50,491 nucleotides of DNA from Bacteroidota bacterium (GTDB lineage: Bacteria; Bacteroidota; JABWAT01): contig JAKLJL010000015.1 in the NCBI GenBank assembly GCA_023151185.1, positions 1 to 50,491 of the forward strand, in the 5' to 3' direction. This document shows, piece after piece, positions 1 to 8,634 of this stretch; within the stretch, counting starts at the first letter, position 1; each line of letters starts with the position of its first letter. Below the pieces are notes generated by a model. That model saw only the letters and a list, made by a program, of their open reading frames with translations. It searched no databases and was not told the origin of the DNA. Both the position numbers and the translations under genes were made by a program.

Positions 1-53
1 GGCAGCAATCTGACACCGCCCCGGGTTTACATCGCCCGGCATTTATAAATACA
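1..53. repeat. Terminal inverted repeat, left copy
   Basis: Bases 2-52 match the reverse complement of 50440-50490 with one internal mismatch (position 39, G versus C). The unit runs from GCAGCAATCTGACACC through a GC-rich stretch with CCGGG at 21-25 and CCCGG at 35-39, able to form a small hairpin, to the self-complementary ATTTATAAAT. No third copy was seen in the window. Since the genes between the copies are chromosomal housekeeping genes, this is more likely a dispersed repeat at which the assembly stopped than the terminus of a mobile or linear element. Confidence 0.85.
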
Positions 54-78
54 GGGGTGGTGTACCGGACACCACCCC
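54..78. other. Perfect hairpin, function unknown
   Basis: GGGGTGGTGT (54-63) and ACACCACCCC (69-78) form a perfect 10 bp stem with a 5-base loop. No T-run follows on the plus strand, so it is not a standard terminator. It directly abuts the terminal repeat and could be part of that repeat family or end a transcript entering from the left. Confidence 0.5.
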
Positions 79-171
79 ATCCGTCAGATTTAACCAGGAT
101 ACCAGAATTGAAGGCTTGTAACCTGAAACTAACGGAAATAACTCCGGCAAAGTAATGTTTTGGAGTTCAAA

Positions 172-3100
172 ATGAAAAAAACAAGTTGTTTGGTATTGAT
201 TCTTTTTTTCCTTACTCAGGGAAATTTAATCGGCCAGATTTTGCAGACAAAAACTCTTACCGGTTTTTCTACCTATTACAAAAACGGGTCGGATTATGGA
301 TCGGAGTCTCAGTCAAATTGGAAAGGCTTCATCGGAAAGGATGATAATGGAAATACCAGACGGTTGCGAATTCCGCTACAGGGATTCCCCGCAGTATCTT
401 CAAGTCAGGAAGGTGTTGAAATTGTCCGGGTAAAATTCAAGTTGGCAGGTGTTTCTGCAAGTAAGAAGGCTCTTCTTAAAATTGGAAATAACTCTAATAC
501 TCTGGGTACAATTCAAAATTGGTATGACGAAATACAGGGTTTCAAAACGCTGTCTATTGTTTCTTCAACTAATGAAATTGTGCTTGAAAGAAGCGCTATA
601 CCAGCCGATATTTTGGAATTATTCGAAAACCAGGGAGACCCATCCTTTATTATCGGCATTATGAGCAATGATGAAGGTAATTCGGCAAGTAGTGTAAAAA
701 TTGAGCCTCTGAGCATTTCAATTGAGTACTTTGTTACCTACCAATTGGTTATTGATATAAAAAAGGATGGAAATATTTACTTCCCGAAAGGTTCAACTGC
801 TTTTAAATTAAATGGTCAGCAAACCAAATACTCCGAAAGTGGTCATACCGTCTACTTTAGAGAAAATTCGTCTGTAGTTGTAGCGGCAAACCATTTATTG
901 TACCGGGAGTACATTACCAATAATACCACGACTAACTATGATACAGCAGGTTTTGACCAGTTTGCCCTGGACAATATCAACTTTGAAAATTTGACCTTCC
1001 AATTTGCAAAGATTGCATCAAAACAAAATCTGATCCTGAATTACAAACCGGTCAGGACCCTTAGACCCTATAATGAGTTGGTGAATGGCTCTGCAGAAAC
1101 CCACTTGCCTGGTACCACTTTTAACATTTATAAAAACGGTGCATTGACAGGAAGCGGACTATCAGGAGAAAAATATAAAATCCCTATTGACAAGACGATC
1201 AAGACAGAAACCGGGGTTCAAAAAGGTGAGATTTCCGGTTTCCAGATAGATCATCAAAATTGGGATGGGAATTTATCAAAGTACCAGAGATTTTTTGATT
1301 TTGAAACAAACAGCAATACAGTCGTGGTTACCCAAATTCATGCCAAACACCACCCGATTTACACACAGGCAATGCAAGTGTCTCTGGAAGGAATTGTTCA
1401 ATCGAATCAGGGAGTACAATTTAAGGACCCCTGGAAGGTGGTGAATGGATCCCGCCCCTGGAATTGGGATTCCTATTCAAGGCCGTTTACTCCGGGTAGC
1501 GGTGAAGATGCAGGGTATGGTGGCTTGTTTATAAGCGTTCCGTATGATCCGTCATTTCCAAATGCGGCCCATTACCGGCTTAGTGCACCCAATTTAAACA
1601 CAATGAATGGCGCTGACTGCTTTTTTATTTCATGGGGCGGAACAGGCGGATATTTTTACAATCCAACAAGTTTAGAAACCCCTGTTCGTTTTGATGCCGC
1701 CAATGCAGTTGTTACCGCCAATTACAAAGGCCGGCTTCGCACTGGGAACCCTTCCAATTATGCAAAAAATCAAAACCGGTTAGCCATCCAAACAACAGAT
1801 GGCCAGCCCTCCATTCTGGTGTACGACAGTATGAACGAAATCTGGCTGAACAGGCAGGATGAATATGAACTATCCTGGGCGAATGAGCTCAGATTGTCCG
1901 GGAATACAGCAACCGCTACCAACCCTTCCATCAGTAATGAAATCCAGGTTACTTCAAGTGATTACCGCAGGTGGGCTATTACCTGGGTGGAAAACGGATT
2001 GATTCATCTCCAACTGATGAAATCAAACCGGTTCGGTGGCGGTGACTTTACTTATGGATGGTCAACCGGTGCAAATAATCTGATTCAGGATGACTACAAC
2101 CATATCATTCTTGAAAGTGATTTAATTGATAAATATGGGGTGCCACTTTCTACAGCCAGACCGGTGGTGAATCTGTCTTACTATCCGAATGATACTGCCC
2201 CCACCTCACTGATTGTGACAGTTGCCTATGAAGGAAAGACATCTGCCTCTGCAACTGCAACTACGATCATTCAGAATGAACTGGTTTTCCCGGTTGAATT
2301 AGAAGGCACCAGTGGTAATAACTGGAGCGATGTAAGTCCGTTTTACACCTGTACAGCCTGGAGCGGGAACCGGTACCGTGCCCTCACAACGGAAAATGTA
2401 TCGGGTATGCCCGTTGTGATCCGGTATAATGCACGGGGTACGAACCCTGCCAAGCATGCGGTTTACTATCTGGCCTCTACGGGAACAGGAACGACGTTCA
2501 CCAAACTGATGGAGTATAACCTCACTACCGGAGTCAATACACCGATTACGGGGCTTAGCTACGTTCGGTCCTTCAGCTCCCTTTCCGGTAACTGCAATTA
2601 TACATCCGGAGGTATTGTTCTGGCCGCAGAAGCTGCAATTTATGATTATTACAATCCGTCTAACCCGTACTATGATAAACCCACGGTGGCGGTCTATGTT
2701 AAATCAGTATCATCAGCCACGACTCCTGCACTTTCAAAAACCTACACCAATTACCGGAGCGGGGTTGTAATGGTCGACCAGGGTGCTGTTGCCTCGACAC
2801 CGGTTTATGAAGTGAATATGCTTCCGGTTTCAGGGACCCAGTGGGCTAAGGCAACTGGGGGTACATCTGTTACCTATATTCAGGGAAGCAATATTGTTCA
2901 GCCGTTTGTTTCGGGAAGGGTCCCGGCAGGTACCCGTAAGTCGGTTGTGATTCAATCAGGGTCTCCTGCAAAATTCCTGAACTATGGCGGAAGCGGTGTT
3001 CTTCAGAAAGGGGAAGGTTCGGCAGCAGACGTTCGGGCACATAGAACGGTTGAACTGAGTAACGGTGAGCAAAAGGAAGTTATTCTGGACTTTACCGGAA

Positions 3101-3708
3101 CCCGGGTTGAGCCGGTAGATTCACTGGAAGCCGGGTCAGTCATTTGTGCAGTTCAATTTCTGACAGAATCTGCAACATCCATTCTGGTATCCCAGCCAGA
3201 TTCCCTGATTTTCCCTTTAGGCGTGAATATTATCCGAAAAGGTGTGTCAATCCGGTCCTATAAATCCGGCTTGTGGGCTGCACTATCCTCACAGAGTTTT
3301 GAGGATTTGCAACGGGGTGACATTCTGGTCTTCAGGTCGGATGTACCGGTAACCATGCTGATAAACTATGAAGAGTTTAACCTGGACGGTGCTGATGGTG
3401 CAGGAAAAGGAAATATTGAAGGAGTGTCAGGGACTCAACTCAGTTCCATCAAAACCGGAGTCGCCGTTTATCCGAATCCGTTTAACCCGGCAACCAGCAT
3501 TGCAGTTTCGCTTGAATCACCGGAAGTGGTCAGAGTCACGGTTTTCAATATTCTGGGGCAATTGATTACCGATTTCGGGAAAACGGATCTGGGAGCCGGG
3601 GTTCATAACTTCCCGTTCGATGGCCGGCTTCTGGCCTCGGGAACCTACTTCTACCGGGTTGAAATCGGGGACAAGGTCAAAACCGGCAAACTTCAGCTTC
3701 TGAAGTAA
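172..3708 (+). CDS. Large secreted protein with T9SS type A C-terminal sorting domain
   Basis: The protein has 1178 residues and begins with a classical signal peptide (MKKTSCLVLILFFL..., cleaved around residue 20). The ATG at 172 is preferred to an in-frame TTG at 160 because GGAG lies six bases before it and the signal peptide then starts with lysines. The last ~80 residues form a type IX secretion sorting domain: YPNPFNPATS, then VTVFNILGQ, then SGTYFYRVE and a lysine-rich end (KTGKLQLLK). Such proteins cross the outer membrane by T9SS and are usually released or anchored to the surface. I recognise no enzymatic domain in the ~1080 residues before it; they look like beta-rich modules with many Asn, Tyr and Thr. 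The 5' third is visibly more AT-rich than the 3' part, suggesting a mosaic origin. A terminator follows 27 bases downstream. The sorting domain is certain; the function of the cargo is not known. Confidence 0.9.
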   Translation: MKKTSCLVLILFFLTQGNLIGQILQTKTLTGFSTYYKNGSDYGSESQSNWKGFIGKDDNGNTRRLRIPLQGFPAVSSSQEGVEIVRVKFKLAGVSASKKALLKIGNNSNTLGTIQNWYDEIQGFKTLSIVSSTNEIVLERSAIPADILELFENQGDPSFIIGIMSNDEGNSASSVKIEPLSISIEYFVTYQLVIDIKKDGNIYFPKGSTAFKLNGQQTKYSESGHTVYFRENSSVVVAANHLLYREYITNNTTTNYDTAGFDQFALDNINFENLTFQFAKIASKQNLILNYKPVRTLRPYNELVNGSAETHLPGTTFNIYKNGALTGSGLSGEKYKIPIDKTIKTETGVQKGEISGFQIDHQNWDGNLSKYQRFFDFETNSNTVVVTQIHAKHHPIYTQAMQVSLEGIVQSNQGVQFKDPWKVVNGSRPWNWDSYSRPFTPGSGEDAGYGGLFISVPYDPSFPNAAHYRLSAPNLNTMNGADCFFISWGGTGGYFYNPTSLETPVRFDAANAVVTANYKGRLRTGNPSNYAKNQNRLAIQTTDGQPSILVYDSMNEIWLNRQDEYELSWANELRLSGNTATATNPSISNEIQVTSSDYRRWAITWVENGLIHLQLMKSNRFGGGDFTYGWSTGANNLIQDDYNHIILESDLIDKYGVPLSTARPVVNLSYYPNDTAPTSLIVTVAYEGKTSASATATTIIQNELVFPVELEGTSGNNWSDVSPFYTCTAWSGNRYRALTTENVSGMPVVIRYNARGTNPAKHAVYYLASTGTGTTFTKLMEYNLTTGVNTPITGLSYVRSFSSLSGNCNYTSGGIVLAAEAAIYDYYNPSNPYYDKPTVAVYVKSVSSATTPALSKTYTNYRSGVVMVDQGAVASTPVYEVNMLPVSGTQWAKATGGTSVTYIQGSNIVQPFVSGRVPAGTRKSVVIQSGSPAKFLNYGGSGVLQKGEGSAADVRAHRTVELSNGEQKEVILDFTGTRVEPVDSLEAGSVICAVQFLTESATSILVSQPDSLIFPLGVNIIRKGVSIRSYKSGLWAALSSQSFEDLQRGDILVFRSDVPVTMLINYEEFNLDGADGAGKGNIEGVSGTQLSSIKTGVAVYPNPFNPATSIAVSLESPEVVRVTVFNILGQLITDFGKTDLGAGVHNFPFDGRLLASGTYFYRVEIGDKVKTGKLQLLK

Positions 3709-3735
3709 CGCAGTAAACGTTGTTCAATCTTAAAG

Positions 3736-3761
3736 GCCAGTCGGGAGACTGGCTTTTTTTT
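3736..3761 (+). terminator. Rho-independent terminator after the T9SS cargo gene
   Basis: GCCAGTC (3736-3742), a four-base loop and GACTGGC (3747-3753) are followed by eight T. An A-rich stretch precedes the stem, so it may also act weakly on the convergent minus-strand operon. Confidence 0.85.
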
Positions 3762-3854
3762 ACTCTCAACCCACTCCCCTTTTAGGGAAAGGGAAAGTTA
3801 AACCCAGCCTATTCGCCTATTCCTGAGGTTGATGAGAAGGTCTTCCTCACCGGT

Positions 3855-4202
3855 TCAGTTCCCCGGGCGGTAAATCCGGACGGAAGCCTTTTCAACGGTG
3901 ACGAGCCCGCCGATTCCGGCTGAGTCGAACAGGTCGTCCACGACCGGCAGGAAGGCGGTGATTTTTTCTTCGGTATCCACGATTTCAACAATGACCGGCA
4001 GGTCAGAGGAAAATTCAACCAGTTTGCTGGTGTGAATCCGGCTGTTGGCCCCAAAACCGGCATGGCCCTTCCAGACGGTGCAGCCGGCCAGGTGGTGGTT
4101 ACGGGCTTCGGTCAGGAGTGCTTCCCACACCGGCCGGTGATGAATCAGATCCGATTCACCCAGGAAAATCCGCAGAAGTTGAGCCTCTCCGGTTAGTTTC
4201 AT
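3855..4202 (-). CDS. DUF190 (PII-like) protein
   Basis: This 115-residue protein matches the DUF190 family: an N-terminal stretch LRIFLGESDLIHHRPVWEAL, a middle AGCTVWKGHAGFG and HTSKLVEFSSDLPVIVEIVD, and a C-terminal VTVEKASVRIY. Members adopt a PII-like ferredoxin fold and are thought to bind small ligands or regulate partners; no enzymatic role is established. It starts 7 bases after the stop of crcB, the last gene of a four-gene minus-strand operon. DUF190 genes are often found beside crcB, which suggests a role linked to fluoride export, but this is inference. Confidence 0.85.
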   Translation of the reverse strand: MKLTGEAQLLRIFLGESDLIHHRPVWEALLTEARNHHLAGCTVWKGHAGFGANSRIHTSKLVEFSSDLPVIVEIVDTEEKITAFLPVVDDLFDSAGIGGLVTVEKASVRIYRPGN

Positions 4203-4209
4203 ATCCGCC

Positions 4210-4584
4210 TCACAGCAATTTTCCGGTCAGGTGTCCGGCCCAGACAAAGACCAGACAAAGCAGAACCGATAACATGATATTTCCGAAAGCAAAAAGAAGT
4301 TCGCCATCCCGGATCAGAGCCAGTGTTTCCCAACTGAAGGAGGAAAAGGTGGTAAATCCGCCCAGGAACCCGATCGTCAGCAGGTGACGCCAGAAGGGGA
4401 AGACGGTTAACCGGGAGTCCAGCACGGTCAGAATGAGTCCGATCAGGAAGGACCCCGTCACATTGGCCGTCAGAGTTCCCCAGGGAAAGCCGGTGCCCGT
4501 CATCCGGGTGATGCCCGATGCCAGAGCAAACCGGGCTACGGCCCCGAGACCGCCTCCGAGAAAAACCAGTACCCAGGGCATCAT
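4210..4584 (-). CDS. crcB: Fluoride-specific channel CrcB (Fluc)
   Basis: A 124-residue, four-helix membrane protein of the CrcB/Fluc family, which exports fluoride passively as a dual-topology dimer in the inner membrane. Family signatures are clear: GGGLGAVARF near the N-terminus, GTLTANVTGSFLIG in the second helix and GFLGGFTTFSSFSWET in the third, which carries the phenylalanines and threonines lining the pore. The start at 4584 is chosen because its ATG overlaps the stop of the upstream hydrolase gene (ATGA), a typical coupled junction. Only one crcB copy is present, consistent with a homodimer. No fluoride riboswitch was found ahead of the operon. Confidence 0.95.
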   Translation of the reverse strand: MMPWVLVFLGGGLGAVARFALASGITRMTGTGFPWGTLTANVTGSFLIGLILTVLDSRLTVFPFWRHLLTIGFLGGFTTFSSFSWETLALIRDGELLFAFGNIMLSVLLCLVFVWAGHLTGKLL

Positions 4585-5555
4585 GGTACCATTCCTGCCG
4601 CTGTTTTGGCGAACCACAACGCCCGTTCTTCAGAGTAATACGGGAATTCCTTTCCTGACATGAACCCGCAGTGACCGCCGTACCGGGTTTTTTCAAGGGT
4701 GACAAACGGGTGAGTGTCTGCAAGTTTTTCGGGACTGCATTCCGGACTCAGGAAGGAATCGTCTGCCGAGTTCAGGATCAGAAACGGCCGGTGAATCTGG
4801 TCAAGTACCCGGATTCCGGAAGCCTGGTAGTAGTAATTTTTCGCCGTTCCGTACCCGTGAATCGGGGCCGTGTAGGTGTTGTCGAAGGCATGAAAGGTCG
4901 AAATGTTTTTCATCGGCTCAGAGGAAATCCGGTCGGGAAACAGGGCTTCCTTGGCCCGGACTTTTTTCCCAAGATAATGTAAAAACCGGATCATAAAAAT
5001 CTTGTTTCGGAACCGGTCCAGTTCAACTGCCGAAGAGGTAAGATCCAGCGGGACAGAAACGGCCATTCCGCCTTTGATTTCCGGGGGGAGGCTGCTGCCG
5101 CCTTCACCAAAATACCGGGCTGTTACATTGCCTCCAAGTGAAAACCCGACGAGAAAGACCGAGTCATACCGGCCGGTGGTGAGGGCGTGACGGGTGACCG
5201 TTTCCAGATCGTCAGAGGCCCCGCTGTGGTAAAACCGGAGCTGACGGTTGATTTCGCCGCTGCAGGACCGCATGTTCCAGGCACAGACGGTGAAACCGGC
5301 TTCATTGAAAATCCGGACCATGCCCAGAATGTACTTTCTGGATGAGTTCCCTTCCAGGCCGTGGGTGACAATGATGAGTGACCGGGCAGATCCGGAATAC
5401 CAGTCCAGATCCAGAAAGTCATCATCCGGTGTGGCAATCCGTTCCCTGACCGGTGTCCGCCATGTCAGTTTCCGGTACAAAGTAGGTGAAATGGTCTGCC
5501 AGAATCCGGACCGAAGGTGAAAGGGAGGCCGGTAGGAAGAGGAAAGCAGGGGCAT
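4581..5555 (-). CDS. YheT-type alpha/beta hydrolase
   Basis: This 324-residue protein belongs to the COG0429 (YheT) branch of alpha/beta hydrolases. The oxyanion region is THGLEGNSSRKY (64-75), the nucleophile elbow is GFSLGGN with Ser139, the acid is in NSADDSF (Asp265 or Asp266) and the histidine in YGGHCGF (His295). There is no signal peptide, so it should be cytoplasmic or loosely membrane-associated. Family members are esterases of poorly known substrate. It lies 21 bases after the GNAT gene and overlaps crcB by four bases. No unusual features were seen; the family is secure, the substrate unknown. Confidence 0.9.
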   Translation of the reverse strand: MPLLSSSYRPPFHLRSGFWQTISPTLYRKLTWRTPVRERIATPDDDFLDLDWYSGSARSLIIVTHGLEGNSSRKYILGMVRIFNEAGFTVCAWNMRSCSGEINRQLRFYHSGASDDLETVTRHALTTGRYDSVFLVGFSLGGNVTARYFGEGGSSLPPEIKGGMAVSVPLDLTSSAVELDRFRNKIFMIRFLHYLGKKVRAKEALFPDRISSEPMKNISTFHAFDNTYTAPIHGYGTAKNYYYQASGIRVLDQIHRPFLILNSADDSFLSPECSPEKLADTHPFVTLEKTRYGGHCGFMSGKEFPYYSEERALWFAKTAAGMVP

Positions 5556-5576
5556 GGGTATTCCGGAAAAAAGGGT

Positions 5577-6059
5577 TCAGGGTTCAGTTGACAGGCGGAT
5601 CAGGGCATCTCCTTCAAGGCGGTAAGTCAGCCATTCTTTCATCCACCGGGCGCCGAGTGATTCATAAAACCGGATGGAGGGAGTATTCCAGTCGAGCACC
5701 TGCCAGACCAGACGGCCGCATCCGTTTGAGGCTGCAACCCGGGCCATTTCTTTCAGAAGAGCCTTCCCGATTCCCAGTTTCCTGAACTCCGGCAGGACGA
5801 ACAGGTCCTCCAGATAAAGTCCGGGTTTTCCCTGCCAGGTCGAATAATTAAAGAAGTAGAGGGCAAAACCCGCCGGATTTCCGTTCCACTCGGCCAGGAC
5901 ACATCCGAAAAAGGGGCGGTCCCCAAATCCATCCCTCAGCACATCGGCTTCGGTCAAAACGGCGGCATCCGGTTCTTTTTCATAATCGGCCAGTTTTTTA
6001 ACAAAATCCACGATCAGAGCAGCATCGTTCGGGGTGGCGGTTCGCAGAGTTAAAGACAT
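5577..6059 (-). CDS. GNAT N-acetyltransferase, SSAT/diamine type
   Basis: This 160-residue enzyme has a full GNAT fold. LYLEDLFVLPEFRKLGIGKALL holds the acetyl-CoA pyrophosphate loop (R/Q-x-x-G-x-G/A equivalent, RKLGIG), and WQVLDWNTPSIRFYESLGA is the C-terminal strand-helix typical of the spermidine/spermine and thialysine acetyltransferase branch. The probable reaction is acetyl transfer from acetyl-CoA to a primary amine of a diamine or amino-acid analogue. It is the first gene of the minus-strand operon ending in crcB and DUF190, and is divergent from the aldolase gene. No direct functional link to fluoride is known. Confidence 0.85.
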   Translation of the reverse strand: MSLTLRTATPNDAALIVDFVKKLADYEKEPDAAVLTEADVLRDGFGDRPFFGCVLAEWNGNPAGFALYFFNYSTWQGKPGLYLEDLFVLPEFRKLGIGKALLKEMARVAASNGCGRLVWQVLDWNTPSIRFYESLGARWMKEWLTYRLEGDALIRLSTEP

Positions 6060-6107
6060 GGAGGGCTGTTATTTTAATTAGAGATTAATCTGATTCCGGT
6101 CGCCGGG

Positions 6108-6139
6108 TTTCAAAGTGAATCCCGATTTACCTATATTTA
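6108..6139 (+). promoter_or_regulatory. Candidate promoter of the aldolase gene
   Basis: TTTC (6108-6111), 20 bases, then TATATTTA (6132-6139) resembles the Bacteroidota promoter (TTTG, N19-21, TAnnTTTG) but has an imperfect first and last base. It would give a leader of about 118 bases before the ATG at 6264. I see no known riboswitch in that leader. Confidence 0.3.
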
Positions 6140-6263
6140 AAATTATCGTTTTTGGCGATTAAAAACACAAAAAACACCGGAAATCCGGGTCAAATTCCGG
6201 AAAAAGTGATGAAAACCGGTCATTTGAGTTTACATCTGACTTTTAACCTTTCAGGAGAAAACA

Positions 6264-7328
6264 ATGAGCAAAACCGTTGAATACCTTGGCAGTGAAGCCG
6301 AGTATTTACTGAACCACGAATGTAAAACCATCCCTAAAAATACGATCCAGCTTCCGGGCAAGGATTTTGTTGATAAGGTTTTCATTCCTTCCGACCGTCC
6401 GATCAATGTTCTGAAAAACCTGGGCTATCTGTACAATACCGGCCGCCTCAGAGGAACCGGTTACCTTTCCATTCTTCCTGTTGATCAGGGAATTGAGCAC
6501 TCTGCAGGTGCTTCCTTCGCCAAAAACCCGGCTTACTTCGACCCGGAAAATATTGTAAAACTGGCTATCGAAGGCGGTTGCAACGGTGTTGCCTCTACCC
6601 TTGGTGTTTTGGGAATGGTTGCCCGTAAATATGCCCACAAAATTCCGTTCATCCTCAAAATCAACCACAACGAACTGCTGACCTACCCGAACATGGCCGA
6701 TCAGACGTTGTTCGCCACCGTTGATCAGGCTTTTGATATGGGCTGTGCTGCTATCGGGGCCACCATTTATTTCGGTTCTGAAGACAGCCGCCGCCAGATT
6801 ATCGAAGTTTCTGAAGCCTTCCAGCATGCCCACGAACTCGGTATGGCTACTATTCTGTGGTGCTACACCCGGAATGACGCCTTCAAAACCAAGGAAAAAG
6901 ATTACCACGTTTCGGCTGACCTTACCGGCCAGGCCAATCATCTTGGCGTGACCATCGAAGCCGACATCATCAAGCAAAAACTGCCTGAAAACAATGGCGG
7001 ATACACAGCTCTGAACATGGGTAATTCCTCCTACGGAAAGTTCGACAAACGGATCTATACTGAGCTTTCTTCGGATCACCCCATTGACCTGACCCGGTAC
7101 CAGGTTGCCAACTGCTACATGGGCAAAGCCGGTCTGATCAACTCGGGCGGTGCTTCAGGAAATAACGACTTCCAGGAAGCAGTGAAGACTGCCGTTATCA
7201 ACAAACGTGCCGGTGGTATGGGTCTGATTTCCGGACGGAAAGCCTTCCAGCGCCCGATGAAGGAAGGGGCTGCCCTTCTGAATGCCATCCAGGACGTTTA
7301 TCTGGATAAAAAAGTTACCATCGCCTGA
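6264..7328 (+). CDS. fbaB: Class I fructose-bisphosphate aldolase, FbaB/DhnA type
   Basis: The 354-residue length and sequence fit the FbaB (DhnA-like) class I aldolases, which split fructose 1,6-bisphosphate into glyceraldehyde 3-phosphate and dihydroxyacetone phosphate through a lysine Schiff base, with no metal. Recognisable blocks are [11 protein letters not shown] near residue 75, [13 protein letters not shown], and [19 protein letters not shown]-like text in the barrel centre. The C-terminal GGASGNNDF and [13 protein letters not shown] blocks form the phosphate-binding end of the barrel. A good ribosome site (AGGAGA, seven bases before ATG) sets the start, and a strong terminator lies 27 bases after the stop, so it is probably a single-gene unit. 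It serves glycolysis and gluconeogenesis in the cytoplasm. Codon use is strongly biased, as expected for a highly expressed gene. Confidence 0.95.
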   Translation: MSKTVEYLGSEAEYLLNHECKTIPKNTIQLPGKDFVDKVFIPSDRPINVLKNLGYLYNTGRLRGTGYLSILPVDQGIEHSAGASFAKNPAYFDPENIVKLAIEGGCNGVASTLGVLGMVARKYAHKIPFILKINHNELLTYPNMADQTLFATVDQAFDMGCAAIGATIYFGSEDSRRQIIEVSEAFQHAHELGMATILWCYTRNDAFKTKEKDYHVSADLTGQANHLGVTIEADIIKQKLPENNGGYTALNMGNSSYGKFDKRIYTELSSDHPIDLTRYQVANCYMGKAGLINSGGASGNNDFQEAVKTAVINKRAGGMGLISGRKAFQRPMKEGAALLNAIQDVYLDKKVTIA

Positions 7329-7355
7329 GTCTGTTCAGGATGGAATTTTAAAAAG

Positions 7356-7384
7356 GGCTGTCCCGCAAGGACAGCCTTTTTTTT
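7356..7384 (+). terminator. Rho-independent terminator after fbaB
   Basis: GGCTGTCC (7356-7363), a five-base loop CGCAA and GGACAGCC (7369-7376) form a perfect 8 bp stem followed by eight T. Confidence 0.93.
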
Positions 7385-7595
7385 GCCGGTACCTGACGGG
7401 AATAAAAGCACTCCCATTTCGGTAAATTCAGGGTTCGGCAACCCCGGTTACCGGGATGAACGGATGGATGTATTCCGAAAACCTCCCGAATCCATCCGGC
7501 TGCCGGCGGAACCAACCAGACTTACCTGCGGGTCACCCGGCTTTCTTTTCCACCCGATCTTTTCCATCTTCAGGGAAATACAATCCGGACAGTCC

Positions 7596-8501
7596 ATGAA
7601 AACGACCTTTTTTCTATTCCTGCTCCTGACTTCCTGTTCAGGGCTTCCATCCGAATCTTCCGTCACTCCCGAAAAGCTGGCAGAACTGCCGGCCTACTGC
7701 GAAGGCATTGTTTTCGATCAGCAGGGAAACGGATTTGCTTCGGTCACCCGGACCGGCGAAATCTTTACTTTCGGTCCTGATTTTAAGCCGTTCATCTGGG
7801 CACGGGTTCCGGCACCAAACGGACATAAAATTCTTCCGGACGGAACGCATCTGGTGTGTGCCGGCCGGTTTGTCCTGAAACTGGACCGGAACGGCAGTAT
7901 TCTGGATACGGCAGCTGCTGTCTGCGGCACCGACAGTCTGAGGGCACCGAATGACCTGACTCTGGATTCTGAAAACGGAGGCTTTTACTTTTCGGACCCG
8001 GGCGGAAGCAGTGAAACTAACCCGATCGGAACGGTTCACTACACCGATTCAACCGGGAAAACCACTCTTGCCGCACAGGGTCTGGCGTTCCCGAACGGAG
8101 TTGTTCTGCTGCCGGGCGGAAAGGAACTGATCGTCGGAGAGGCGAACCGGAACCGGATTCTGAAATTTGAGATCGCTGCACCGGGAGCCCTGACCACCCA
8201 AACTGTACTGGCATATCTGCCAAGCAAATCCGGTGATCAGATCGGAAACTATCCGGATGGCATTTGCCTGGATGAGGCCGGCAGGCTGTTCATTGCCCAC
8301 TGGGGAATGCAAACGGTTCAGGTTCTGGATCCGGACGGAGACCTTCTCCGGTCTTACCCGGCAGGAAATCTGACGACCAGCAATGTGGCGTTTACCGGGA
8401 AAAACCGGGATGAACTGATTGTGACCGGTGCACTTTTAGGTGAAGGTGACTCACCCGGCGGACTCTGGCGGCTCAAACTTCCAGGGGTGAAGGGGAAATA
8501 A
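7596..8501 (+). CDS. SMP-30/gluconolactonase-like lipoprotein
   Basis: The frame is open further upstream, but the ATG at 7596 gives a lipoprotein signal (MKTTFFLFLLLTSC) with a lipobox ending at Cys14, so I take a 301-residue protein. The mature part is a six-bladed propeller of the SMP-30/gluconolactonase/LRE type: ELPAYCEGIVFDQQGN opens the first blade, APNDLTLDSENGGFYFSD, AFPNGVVLLPGGKEL and YPDGICLDEAGRLFIAHWG follow. In the family, the glutamate of 'CEG' and the Asn and Asp in PND and PDG bind the catalytic divalent metal; all are present here. It likely hydrolyses a sugar lactone or a related ester in the periplasm. It is followed by a sugar-binding protein gene, compatible with carbohydrate use, but the substrate is not shown. 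Confidence 0.85.
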   Translation: MKTTFFLFLLLTSCSGLPSESSVTPEKLAELPAYCEGIVFDQQGNGFASVTRTGEIFTFGPDFKPFIWARVPAPNGHKILPDGTHLVCAGRFVLKLDRNGSILDTAAAVCGTDSLRAPNDLTLDSENGGFYFSDPGGSSETNPIGTVHYTDSTGKTTLAAQGLAFPNGVVLLPGGKELIVGEANRNRILKFEIAAPGALTTQTVLAYLPSKSGDQIGNYPDGICLDEAGRLFIAHWGMQTVQVLDPDGDLLRSYPAGNLTTSNVAFTGKNRDELIVTGALLGEGDSPGGLWRLKLPGVKGK

Positions 8502-8634
8502 CCGGCAGCAGGGGACAATTTTTTACCCGGATTAGAAATTCATTTACCTTACAATTTTTTACCAGTTCTTACAGCCACCCGACATGGCAGACAGCTTTTC
8601 CTGATAATTTTGTTGCCGGAGGGAATATGTTGTC

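Noticed and set aside
6060-6263. Fluoride riboswitch ahead of the crcB operon or a riboswitch ahead of fbaB
   Set aside because: No fluoride-riboswitch core or other known aptamer pattern could be found on either strand in this gap.
6306-7079. Long open frame (about 257 codons) opposite fbaB
   Set aside because: Shadow of the strongly biased aldolase gene, with no motif or ribosome site.
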